From Pleurostoma richardsiae (lineage: Eukaryota > Ascomycota > Sordariomycetes > Calosphaeriales > Pleurostomataceae), in contig JANBVO010000014.1 in NCBI GenBank assembly GCA_030052745.1, positions 124,001 to 188,000 of the forward strand: a DNA stretch of 64,000 nucleotides. The letters are read 5' to 3'. Under the pieces are notes generated by a model that worked only from the letters and a program-made list of their open reading frames with translations, searched no databases and had not been told where the DNA came from. Position numbers and translations under genes: made by a program. Each line of letters begins with the position of its first letter. The first letter of the stretch is position 1. This document shows, one piece after another, positions 10,321-21,128 of the stretch.

Positions 10321-12333
10321 ATGTTCCTCCTTCGTAGATATGGGCAAGCTCTTCTTCGTCCCACTCCAAGGCTGCTTGTGCGGCTGGAGACATGCCGACG
10401 ACATGCATCATCACTGAAGGAGGAGGTCCTCCAGCCCGCCACTCCCGTAGCTGAACGACTCGCAGAGACCGGGCTATGGCATTACGGGAAGGCCGCGAAG
10501 TCGAAGGCTGCGAAGGAGAAGACGGCGAAAGACAAGGGCGGTGCAAAGGCTTCCACAAAGTCCAGGCCGAGGTCGAAGGCGGCGAAACCGAAAGGAGACA
10601 AGAACCGTGTTAATATTGTTGACGAGAAGCTATGTGGTATGTCATTCCGCTCTGCTCTTGCGCCCCATTGCGTGCATACACATGTATGAGAAGAGGAGGG
10701 TTAACACAAACACGCAATATCTACAGATGACATAGTGACCTACATAAAGCCCACGCTCGAGCGCCATGTTGGCTGCGACCTCATCGACATCTATCCTGGC
10801 GTCGGCCTATGGAGTAACAAGCTCCATGAGGTGCTGAAGCCCCGCTCCCACATCCTCATGGAGCCCGACACCGATCTTTACAAGCCGTTTCTCGAGCCTC
10901 TCCTCGCTAAGCCGGGCGTGCGCATGGTCCCGCAATCCGGCATCGTCTGGACGGAGCTGAACCAGGTCCTGACCCCCGAGTACCTCCCCCGCCAGGTTCA
11001 ACACGCCCGCGACTCACCGGAGGCAACGAAGCGCAATGATACACTGCTCGTTACGGCGAATATCGCGTTCCACCCGCGCAAGCGTTTCCTCACGTTCGAT
11101 TCCGTTGCCATGCTTGTTCTGTATCAGTTCATCACAGCGATCCGCACGTCATCTCTTTTCCAGAAATACGGACTCGTCCGGATGCTCATCTGGGCCGCCG
11201 ACCATGACAAAACCACACTGCTGCCCCGCTCGGTTCAGGGACGGCGCCGCCTGGCAATCGAGGGCGAGCTGACGACAGACTGGATTACCGAGCTAGTCGG
11301 CTCGGACGGCGAAGTCGGGTCTAAGAGTGCGAGATTTGTGCGCGACCGCACCATCGACCTGGAAAGTGCGCGGAATACGCTGGACCGCATGCGGGAGAAC
11401 GGGATCCAAATACCGCCTGGCCGAGAGAGCCAGCTGGTCACGGAAGTGCTCACCATGTCATCGGAAGAACGACGGGCGATCGCCGCCGGGAAGGCGAAGG
11501 CCGAGTTCGACCGGCCCTACCTTAGGGAGCTGGAGGAGCTGGAAGAAGACTTCGCGGCAGGCAAGTTCTCCATCGACTCGGACAAGTACAAGCGGTTCAA
11601 AGACCTGCGATATGCGCTCACCCGCAACGCACGCCAACACGACGCGATCCATGAGCTGCTTATCGAGCGCGACGAGATTACCGCGCTGCACCGGACCGCC
11701 ACCGCGTCAGGGGAGGCCGAGGTCCTGCAGCTACTGCAGGAGCGGCAGACCGCCTGGAACGACCGGATCGACAAGCTGGTCAAGAACCAGCGGCGGGAGT
11801 TCATGCTCTCGCGCGACAACCTCGACGTGTTCCGGCAGACGCCGCCGGTGCTCAGCTGGGACCGGCGCTACGCGGAGCCGCTGCGGGCCCGGCCTACCGA
11901 ATATTTCCCCAACGCGCCGTGCTGCCTGCTCGACATCCAGCCTAAGGCGATGCACCCACTCCTCCGTGGCACAGGCGCGCGCCACGGACATGCCGGCGAC
12001 ACCTTCGAGCTAATCCTACGCAGCCTGCTGCAGACGTCACTGGACCCGGTGGGCCGGGCGCTCGGCGCGGTGTGGCCTGGCGCGCCCGACGGCGTCATCC
12101 CGCACTGCCCCAGCCTGACGGACCCGGACAGGGGCGGACAGCCGATCCCGGGGTACGGGGAGGTGACGGTGCGGGGGCTCAATGAGACGCAGCTTGTGGA
12201 GATGATGCAGGCGTGGATGAAGTGGCCGTTCCGGCCGACGTACCCGGAGCTGGTGGCACGCCTGGCGGACGACCCGGTCGCGGATGCGGAGGATGATGGC
12301 GGCGGCGGAGCGCTGCACTCAGAGTTCATGTAG
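10321..12333 (+). CDS. mtf1: Mitochondrial transcription factor 1 / rRNA adenine dimethylase-like protein
   Basis: Exons 10321..10636 and 10727..12333 give 640 aa. The start is chosen at 10321 because it produces an Arg-rich, acid-free mitochondrial presequence (MFLLRRYGQALLRPTPRL…). A Lys/Ala-rich low-complexity segment (about residues 60–98) follows, then the KsgA/Dim1-like fold. Motif I appears as IDIYPGVGLWSNKL with the acidic residue of HILMEPD, joined across the intron by VDEKLCDDIVTYIKP. Fungal mtTFB/Mtf1 proteins derive from rRNA dimethylases and act as the initiation factor for the mitochondrial RNA polymerase; methylase activity is often lost. The C-terminal ~300 residues are charged and Arg-rich with little resemblance to bacterial KsgA, as is usual in moulds. 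A generic mitochondrial methyltransferase is the alternative. Confidence 0.8.
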
Positions 12334-14821
12334 GATTGGGAGCCATCCCTGTGGGACAAACAATCTCCGGCCGGGCGGCGAGATGGGTCGTCTGATGTTT
12401 AAGCTTCCAATGCCGCAAGTCCGAGCATCCGTCGTCCTATCCTCTGCCGGGGTTCGCCTGAAGGGGCCGGCGGTTCTGAGATCTACTCATAGAGACCGTA
12501 TATACTATATAGTACTGTATTATAGACGGGAGCATATCCCCTGATACCCACGAATTCTTGACAGATGTCAAATCCCAACATGCTGCAGGTACGCCGCATC
12601 GAAGCGAGAAATAAGGTGCTGTCGGGAACAGGGGGGCTACGCGAGGCAGCGAGGATCCTCGTCCTTGAAACAAGGAGCGCGGGAACCCGGGAGGCTGAGC
12701 ATCTGGATCGACAGCGGGTACCTCACCCACGTCGATGTACTGTACATGGTCTGATAGCACATGCATCTTGGGGCCTCTGAGGTGATGGGCGTCATTTGCT
12801 TCATCGGAGGGCTCCTGGGAAGGCTCGAGATGGAATGTTGGTGGGGTGTTGAAGAAGGGGGGAAGAGGTACTGCTCCGGATATGTACGCACTACGCAGCA
12901 ACTTACACTACACGTCAGCCAACGCGCCTTTTCCTTACGCTACGGATGAGTTATAATTCAAACACAGACTCCTAGAGGACGTACACTCTGCACTTTTAGT
13001 ACGTAACAGTCAGAGGAGCCCAAGTTCCCGTGGACAGTGGAAAGACGCTGCTTGAGGCTGAGAGTGCCACATCGTTCTGGTGGAGATTGACCGCCAACAC
13101 CGATCTTAATGATACGAGTTCCACAAGCGGATACCGGGGCGCCAAGCTTCAGCACAAGATGGAGATGCTGACCGGGGCTGGCGACCCCTGCTACTGACAC
13201 CGCGTGGGTGATTGTGAACTGATCATTACAGCAAGGGGCCTCTGCTATCCGGGGTTCTTGTACGAGGAGGAGTAATAGTGAAAGAGTACGGAGGCAGTTC
13301 ACGGACAAGATATCTACTTTAGGTACTCTGTCAGTTCCGTAAACGTAAAGTGGCTTGAGTGGCTTGAGTGGGAGACTCGTCAGGCTTGGTCAGGGGCAAA
13401 CATGGCCACGTTGGAACCCCACCCTCACAGCTCACTAAGAGGAGACAAAAAAGGGGCCAGTTCGTCATGTCTGGCGCGGCGGCCCAGTCGTGGGTCAAAA
13501 GTGGCCTAAAGTAGCGTAACCAGCAAAAACGGCGCCCGCGATCTACCATCCAATTTCGAGTGGCTGGCGCCCAATCCGACAAGTCGCCAATTAGGGACGG
13601 CGAGTGCAGCCGCAGCGGGAACATGAAGCGGTACGTAATACGGCGCGCGGGCACCCAGAGTGGAAAAGGGGGTCTGTGAGGAAAATAACGATTTACCCGT
13701 ATCTTCCGTATTTGCCAGCCTGCTCAGGTACCTACGTTAGATAGGGAAGGTACGAGGATCAGGAGGATGTTGGCGTCTTGGCCGAGGAAGTGACGGTTTC
13801 TTAGGTTGTACCTTGATGGAGCGTCCTTTCCTCTCCTGGATGCTCGAAATTTGTCAAGAAGTCGTCGTCTACAGTATCTGGTACACTATACGCTGCGGAG
13901 GACCAACCTGACATACAGTAGAATACAACTGCGGCCTGCCAACTGCAAACAATCTGTGCTCCAAATGATCAACGGCCTCTTATTTTAGTGGAGGGGACCG
14001 ACAGGTCAGACAGGCCAGTCCCCTTCCCGGCGTGAGACTGAGACCTGCAGTCCCTGAAAATATTCCCCGCCAATCGCTTGGCGTGTCTCCCGCTGTACCG
14101 GTACATGCGCCCAATCGGCACTCGACTCGCGCAGCGCACTGCACTGTACTGCACTGCACACAGATCGTCCATCTGCACGGCGTCCAACGGCGGCCGTTGC
14201 TGCCGCACGTTCGTTCGTCCGTCTCGTCCGTCTCCTCCCATCCACGCCTCCACTCATCCACTCATCCACTCATTTCTGTCTTTCCGACTCTTTGTCTGTC
14301 TGCCTGTCTGTCTGTCTGTCGGTCCCGGCCCGTCGCTCCTTCTTCTTTTTCGTCTCACCCGGCACCTGCCCCAGACCTGCCTGCCCCGTCGTCCTTTCCT
14401 TCTTCATTGGGTCCTTGATTGAGGTACTTCTTGCCTTGACTGTACTCTACTGTGCCGTGCTGTACTGTACAGATCTTAATCATCCCCTCTCACCTTCATT
14501 TTTTTACTTCTTTTCTTCCCGTCGTTCCTTTAGACTGTTCCCTTCCGGACCTCCGCCGTCCGTACTCAAGCACTATTCGCGGGGAGGAATCGCACCTCCA
14601 GAGTACCTGTGACACCGGCATTCCCGGTATCTTGCCTGGCAGAGCCAGCAGCACGCAGTTCACCCGACAGCAGCACGCGTATTCGGCGCAAGACCGGGCA
14701 GAAGCATAGCTCGTCTCCAGATCTCCTGGACGTCCCGCGGCCACAAGCCTCCGTTCGGCCTACGCGGCGGACGCGGATCACTGGGGTCGAGGTTCCCGAC
14801 TCCTTTTTTCAACAGCTTGCC
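12334..14821. other. Long intergenic region with 5' leader of GT90 gene
   Basis: About 2.5 kb without a supportable gene. Open frames at 12437–12901 (reverse), 12958–13308 (reverse) and 13331–13654 (reverse) show no family motifs and overlap one another. From about 14200 the + strand becomes pyrimidine-rich (TCTG and CATCCACT repeats, CTTC tracts), as expected for a fungal promoter or 5' leader ahead of the GT90 start at 14822. Confidence 0.5.
14293..14320. repeat. TCTG microsatellite
   Basis: An imperfect run of CTGT/TGTC units lies in the presumed 5' leader of the GT90 gene, just after a CATCCACT tandem. Simple repeat only. Confidence 0.7.
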
Positions 14822-16967
14822 ATGATCTCCAAGATGCGCTCTCCAGCATTTCCGCCCCGCCGCCCCTCCGCCCTCATAAGGTACATTGTACCTGCCGTCT
14901 TCATCATCGTCTGCCTGTATTGGATGAGCGGTTCTACTCGATTGTCGTCGACGTACACGCCAACCGCCGACTCACAGCTCCAGTTCGAGAAGCCCGGCCA
15001 CCAGAACACATTGCCCGCCGGCGAGAGCGGGCAAGGGGCAGTGACGGTGATATATTCTGAGGCGGAAAAGCCTGCAGGAGGGCAGCAGCAGGGTCACCAG
15101 GCCGGCGGAGATACGCCGTCGCAGACAGGCGCCGGCCATGTATCCTCTGCGGCACAGAAGCCCGCGGTCTCGAAACCCCACCCCATCGACGACCTGCTAT
15201 CCGCTGCGGAGAAGGAATACTCCGACCTCATGGCGACAGAATCCCACAGCTTAGCCGAGGCAGCTGCCGCCTACCGCAAACGACGCGGTCGACATCCACC
15301 GCCCGGCTTCGACCAGTGGTACGCCTTCGCAAACGAGCACAAGGCAGTCATTGTCGAGGACTTCTGGGATCGTATCTATCAAGACCTCGAGCCGTTCTGG
15401 GCGCTACCGGCACCGCACATCCGAAAGGAGGCTTGGGACTTCGAGATGACCATCAACATTCGATCCGGCAATGCCACCGCTAGAAGCGACTGGTTTTGGA
15501 CCCAGATCTGGCTGGAGATGATCAAGACCATCGAGCATCTGCTGCCCGATATGGACCTTGCGCTGAACGCCATGGATGAGCCTCGCCTGGTCGTGCCATG
15601 GGAGGATATCGACGCCTATGTCGAGAAGGCTCACAAGACGAAGGTCTTGATTGACCCCAAGGATGTGGTCAATGAATACCAGAAGCTGCCATCCCCAGGC
15701 GAGGGGACGGATCGGTCGGAGCCGACCACCGACAAAGCGTGGGAGAAATCAAGTGAGCCGAACTCGTACCCTTCCGGAGTCTCGCGCCCCCGGGTGGTTG
15801 CTGTAAGATGTTGCTAACGTGAACTCTGTACTTGTAGAGCCATACTGGCATGTCGCCCGTCGCGGCTGCGCGCCCGATAGTGCTGCCCGGAAAGTCGAGG
15901 TCATGACCGACTTTGATCACTCCCCGCACATATCCACCGAGCTCGCCGAGTCCCACATGTACAAAGGCTACGTCTCGAACTTCAGCATGTCCACCGAGTT
16001 CTGTCACCAACCGGACCTGCAGGGCCTAAACGGTATCTTCATTGATCCTTTGAGCGTGTCCGCCACCAAGGTGCTTTTCCCCATATTTGGCGGCTCGAAG
16101 CTCGCTGTCAACAACGAGATCCTGCTCCCGGCGCCCATGTACTGGAACGAGGAGGAGCGGTTCACTGGTGGCAACGATCATGGCCCGGACTGGATGCAGA
16201 AGAAGGACCAGGTCGTCTGGCGGGGCGTGGCGACTGGAGGCGCCAACCGTGAGAACAATTGGAGGGCCTTCCAGCGACACCGCTTCGTAGCCATGAACAA
16301 TGGCACCAAGATATCGCGCGCCGAGAACCGCGTCGAGGCACCTCTGAACTTCGCGCTGCCGGATGAGTCGACGTATGACCTCGCGGCCCAAGAGCAGGGC
16401 AAACTGGGCGATTGGGTAGATGGCTGGGCTAACGTCTCTTTTGTCGACCTGTTCTGTCACCCTAAGGAGGAAGACGGGAGGTGCAACTATACGGGATCGT
16501 ACTTCGAGGTCACAAAGGGCATGAAGATGCAGGAGCAGTTCGCGTACAAGTACCTCCCTGACATCGACGGCAATTCTTTCTCCGGAAGATACCTGGGCTT
16601 CCTCCGCAGCACATCCCTTCCCGTCAAGGCGACGCTTTGGCATGAGTGGCATGACAGCCGCTTGGTAGCCTGGAAGCATTTTGTTCCCATGGATAATCGG
16701 TATGTCGACTACTATGGTATCATGGAGTATTTCCTTGGGTACAACGGGGGCGGCGACGCGAGCAAGGCCACGGTGGCCCATGACGAGGTTGCGCAGCGCA
16801 TCGCGACGGACGGCAAGGACTGGGCTGAGCGCGTCTTGCGCAAGGAGGACATGCAGATCTATGTCCTACGCCTGCTGCTCGAATACGCCCGGATTTCGGA
16901 CGAACGGCGCGAGACGATGGGTTGGGTTGACGACTTGCTCGACGGCAACGATATCGCGGCGCGCTAA
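14822..16967 (+). CDS. CAP10-like glycosyltransferase (GT90), type II membrane protein
   Basis: Exons 14822..15752 and 15838..16967 give 686 aa. The N terminus is short and basic with one hydrophobic anchor at about residues 19–35 (LIRYIVPAVFIIVCLYW), which sets the start at 14822 rather than the in-frame upstream codons. A Gln/Gly-rich stem follows, then the catalytic region: conserved YWHVARRGC, FSMSTEFCHQPDL, QVVWRGVATGG, FAYKYLPDIDGNSFSGRY and the terminal WHEWHDSRLVAWKHFVPMD. This is the GT90 family, whose best-known fungal members (Cryptococcus Cap10/Cxt1) act in the Golgi on xylose-containing glycans. The donor sugar is not deducible here. The intron has a gtgagc donor and TGCTAAC branch. 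Confidence 0.9.
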
Positions 16968-17974
16968 AGGGGAGAAAACCGGCATTCTGGCGTCGAGTAA
17001 CATCGATATGTTCGCCTGCGATTATAAGAGATTATTGGTTGGGGATCACAAAGCCTCACGGCGTCTCCTTTTGTCTTCTTGACCTTCTTGAAGCCAGCCG
17101 CATGACGCGACGAGGCCCATTTTTGAGGCAGTTTTGGGCCGTTCACCACAGCATATGTACCCCGGAAACAGGAGCTTGGGGTTTGGGGAATGGTGTTTTT
17201 GGCGTTGGAGCAAGACAAAGACGTGCTCCCTTTTTATGTTGATTGCAGCTAGGGGCTACGACTCGAGTGTTGCTGTGACCCTGACGCTGATGATGGCGCA
17301 TGAGCATTGAGTTTTCTGACGAACAGACAAGGGGGAAGCGATTTGTAGGATTGATCCCAACAAGGGAGGGGGTGGAAGAGAAATATAGACACTGGAATGC
17401 AGATGAGAATGGTCAGATGATGAGATGGCCGCTCGCTAGACGGCGCGAGGGGTGCGGTAGCCTCAGCAGGTTGATACCCCAATATAAAGCATCACGTTTG
17501 TCTTGACAACACACTCTAGGGGAGGTAGAAGGAGAAGAATAACGGTTCAGAGCAGTGATGGTGCGTTGGAATTTATTAATGGCACAGTTCGGAGCACTCT
17601 TTATGACCAGTTCTGTCTCGATGGCCCTGGCCGATCTCTGCTTCTTAAGGGGCTGAAATAGAGTTTTGAGACAGGTCTGGCCCAACGACCAGTTCACCGT
17701 CGAACGAACAACATCCCCGCACGAACAAAGGGATGCGTGCTGACCTTGCCCTATCCGGACAGATAGTGACGCTTCAACATGGAAACACCAGATTCTTTTG
17801 CACTCTACCTATGTTTGTTTACCGCAGTGCTCCGCCGACACGGTTATCGCCGCTGTGGATAGACAGGGCGCCAGGAGAGGTTTGCGAAACCTAAGGCCTA
17901 CACCCCAAGTCTCGGCCGTCGTCAACACGCCCACGTAGAAGGCCGTCTAAGATAGAGGTTGATGTCTAGCAATC
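16968..17974. other. Intergenic, no gene seen
   Basis: About 1 kb after the GT90 stop. Short open frames in both strands (e.g. 17413–17697 reverse) lack motifs. It marks the left edge of a gene-poor stretch running to about 24.6 kb. Confidence 0.5.
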
Positions 17975-18848
17975 TTATAACTCAACGTGCCCATCTCTTA
18001 CTAGAGTTCTCTGGTCGACGAGCTCACCCGAGTCGTAGAACTCGTCACAATATGTCCCATTCATCCTCATCTCTAGCCAGAACGCGGCACCCCTGGCGGC
18101 AGCAAACGCCGGGTCCTCCGAGACCAGAAGCTCTACCTCGGACCTTTTGTCGTTGCCGCCGCGGTCTCAGTCGGCTCGCGTATTCTCAACGCGCGCTCGC
18201 CTCCCAAGACCACGGCTCTAGCTCCGCAAGCACGAGCGCGTCGTTGACGACGCTGTCGACGGGTATGCTGTTCTGCCACGCCGCCATTGCGGGCGCTGTG
18301 ACTGACACGACATCAATGCTGCTGCCAAGGGCCACCTCGGACTGGGCCTTCAGCGCAGCCAACAACTCCGGTAAAATGGCCGCCTCGTGGGTACCCGGGA
18401 GGCCAACAGCGCGCTTCAGGAGCCTCCATATGCCCAGACAGTAACCCATCCGCCCGAGTCGACCCAGCCAGTGCGGAGTCGCGGGTTCCTGGACGAGCTG
18501 TTCCATGAGATGCACATACCGGGGGCTTCCCGCGACTTTCGCCAGATCGGTTACTGTTCCGTTGCGCCAGCGAGCGGTGCATGACCTAGACACGAGATGC
18601 AGCCAGTCAGTACTACTTTCCAGCAGGTTCAAGAGAGTTCGGAGGCAGGCCGGAGGCCCGGGTTGAACGATGTCCTCTTACCCGTAAGATTGTCCCAGGT
18701 CAACCCCAATGGTAATACCGCCTCTTGTTGAGGTTCCGGTGCCTCGGACGAGAGTCCTGAGCGGCAGCAGCTCTAGGATCAGAATGAGAAGCAGCACTCC
18801 TTGGGAACGGAGGCCAGGAGCTCCGCTTGCTCGCGAAGGTCCAAACAT
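17975..18848 (-). CDS. Short membrane-anchored Hsp70/actin-like ATPase-fold protein
   Basis: Proposed exons are complement(18682..18848), complement(18214..18585) and complement(17975..18143), about 235 aa. A hydrophobic segment (about residues 17–33, VLLLILILELLPL) precedes the phosphate-1 loop of the Hsp70/actin superfamily: ITIGVDLGQSYG joined by splicing to SCTARWRNGTVTDLAKVAG, closely parallel to the start of Hsp70 chaperones. The last exon reads VELLVSEDPAFAAARGAAFW, like the AARGAA element near the end of the ATPase domain. The middle is much shorter than in true Hsp70s and no substrate-binding domain is seen. The second intron's donor (gtggtc) is weak, so that junction is uncertain. 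It may be a divergent fungal family of actin-like ATPases or a degenerate gene. Confidence 0.5.
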
Positions 18849-18863
18849 TGTACTACGCTCCAA

Positions 18864-19608
18864 AGATATGACGCAGTCCTACAGATGTGCTGTTGGTTCG
18901 TTCTGCAATGGAAAGAGAGGCTCAAGCAGCCCCTCGAAGACAGAATTGCTAGTCTGTCATCTGGCTTGATTGGTGGGCTTCAGACACGCACCAAGCAAGA
19001 CTTGTCCACTTCAGAGGCTGCAGGCAGTCATTTCCATCCGTGCACGAGGAATGAAAAGCTGGAATCTTCAGCTTTGCTGTCTCTTCGGGGAGTTTTGCCT
19101 TCGACTTACTGTCGAGAAATAGGATCCGCGAAAGATCAAGCTCATTACCGTAATGATTACTCTGCACAATAGTCTATCTCACGCATAGGGAGCTTGTTTC
19201 AGTAACAGTGGAAGAAGAAGAAAGGAAGGAAGGAAGGAAGAAATTCGAAGAGGATATTCGTTACCACTTTTCCCAATAAATCTGCTCTTCCTGCACTCAT
19301 TTTCAACCTGGTTACTATTCACAACAGCCCCGGTTTCAAGTACAAAACCTTTGCTGACTCTCTCAGTAGGCGCAGCTCCTTCAGTTGAAAATCGAGCGGC
19401 TTAATGGAATGGGAAAGTCTAGACTCCGTCTGGGTCACATATTATGGTTGGAAAGCACCAGTCCCTTATCTCCATAAACAGACTCTAACCACGGTTGTTC
19501 TCCTTGGTTCGCCAACTCATTGAAGAACCCCTAGGCTTCTTGTTAGAACTTCCTGTTTGTCTTTGGGTTAGCAACTACACTCACGTTTTATTACAGCTTC
19601 TTTCTCGG
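18864..19608. other. Intergenic with GGAA microsatellite
   Basis: About 745 bases upstream of the Hsp70-like gene and downstream of the nuclease-like gene. A purine tract of GAA/GGAA units lies at 19211–19243. Nothing else was recognised. Confidence 0.5.
19211..19243. repeat. GAA/GGAA purine microsatellite
   Basis: A continuous purine run of GAA then GGAA units. Simple repeat. Confidence 0.75.
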
Positions 19609-21128
19609 CTACATCTCCTTAATGAAGGGGAGCCCGTTCTCCTTTCGTTCTACCAGTCGCCCCGAAATCACTTCCCTATCCACACCTGCTTTCGGAATCC
19701 AACCAAATCCTCGCTTCACCTTGTCAGAACTCCCTGTCTGAGTGTGGTACCCAAGCTTTCGATTGTGTACTCGCGTTTCCCGTGCCTTTCGTTTCCTGGA
19801 CAGCTTCGTCTTCTCTTTCAGACGCAGCCATTCTGGCTCCTCGGAAAAGGGTCTGAACACGGATTGGAAGGAACCAGAGTCGTCTGACGTTAGGTAGTCG
19901 TTCGTATAACTATAGTCTAATAAGTCCAAGTCCAGATCACCAAATACGGAGTCGTTTATGTTCGTATTTTCCAACCTTGTATTCTTTGAAGCCTCGGCAT
20001 CAGCGAGGTGAGTAAGCGACCCAGGAGGGTTTGGTGATTTTCGACGCCGGCGCAGCCATGCCTCGAGGTGCTTCATGACGAAGGGGCGATGATGATTGAT
20101 AACATATTCGTGGATCTGATCCACTATGCATACGAGTGCGCATGCGCAGTCGAACTCCTTGACATCGCCTACCCATATTGACTCCACAGTCTACTTGAGT
20201 TAGTCTGACTGAGTTGTACTCAAAGTTTGATGTTGCCAGTAGATAGATCGAGGAATCATAACTCACACAACTGTCCAGAAAGTTCCACGCTATATAGACT
20301 TCCCAATAAGGGCCACATGACGTGAATGCAAAGAGCTGGTACTGGGAGCTTTCCTCTGTCTGATACTCTGCCACATTGTTTGGATCGCGAGCCAGATCAT
20401 CCAACATAGCGAGATACGTTTTGCAGGCGTGGTAGATTTGGTTCTCGGCTGCTTGATAATCTTTGAACTGCCGCTTTGCCTCGTAGACTGCAAAAGGGAA
20501 AATAATATCAGTCTTTCCCCACATGCCATCGACAATTAGACCACGATCGGGAGCGTCCATCATAGTACGGAGTAAGACTTTGGATAGCCGTTCGTCTGGT
20601 TGCCTGCTGCTGCTGTCTTCTTTGCGGTCTTTGGCCTCGTATACATGGCCTCGTTTGAGTTCGTAATCGTCGTACGTCTTAAGACCTAACGTTGCATCAG
20701 GTATTCGTGTTCTCACGGTTCTTCGTCCTTTTTTGTCTTTTTCCACGAACTCGTAATGCCTCTTGTCCCTGCACAGATTTGTCAGCTGCGGCAATACCGA
20801 AGTCAGTCGGCAACGTCAGATAGGACATCAGCACTAACATTCGTAGCCCTTCATCGTCAAGAATCAAGCCGAAGACATCGTGCCAAGCGCATACTTCCCA
20901 GCGAAACTCAGATGAGTTGGATACATGATTGTTCATCGCTCGCTTGAACAACTTGTCTGCCCTTTCATTGAGATCCAATTTCTTCTCTTCGCTCAGAGAC
21001 CCTGTGTACTGCGGAACGTTGAGATTAGGGCAGAAGACACGCCATTTGTTAGCTATCGGCTCAGACCCCCGGTACAGGGACTGCTTTGAGACAGTAAGAA
21101 TATCGAACGGCTCGGGAATCAATGGCAT
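19609..21128 (-). CDS. PD-(D/E)XK nuclease-like fungal protein
   Basis: Exons complement(20839..21128), complement(20267..20768) and complement(19609..20190) give 457 aa. Splicing uses clean signals: gttagt donor with gctgac branch, then gtgagt donor. The diagnostic part is around residues 170–200: GKTDIIFPFAVYEAK, where Asp and the E-x-K pair match the catalytic core of PD-(D/E)XK nucleases. It is followed by a helix with QIYHACKTYLAMLDDLA and, after the second intron, TVESIWVGDVKEFDCA with CIVDQIHEYV. The C-terminal ~150 residues are basic (RRRRK, KRKAR). Such proteins recur as expanded, poorly characterised families in plant-associated ascomycetes; biochemical function is unknown to me. 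An upstream exon is possible because the N terminus begins abruptly. Confidence 0.68.

Noticed and set aside
13331-13654. 107-codon reverse frame with Trp/Arg-rich translation
   Set aside because: No family resemblance and no splice continuation; located in a long non-coding interval.
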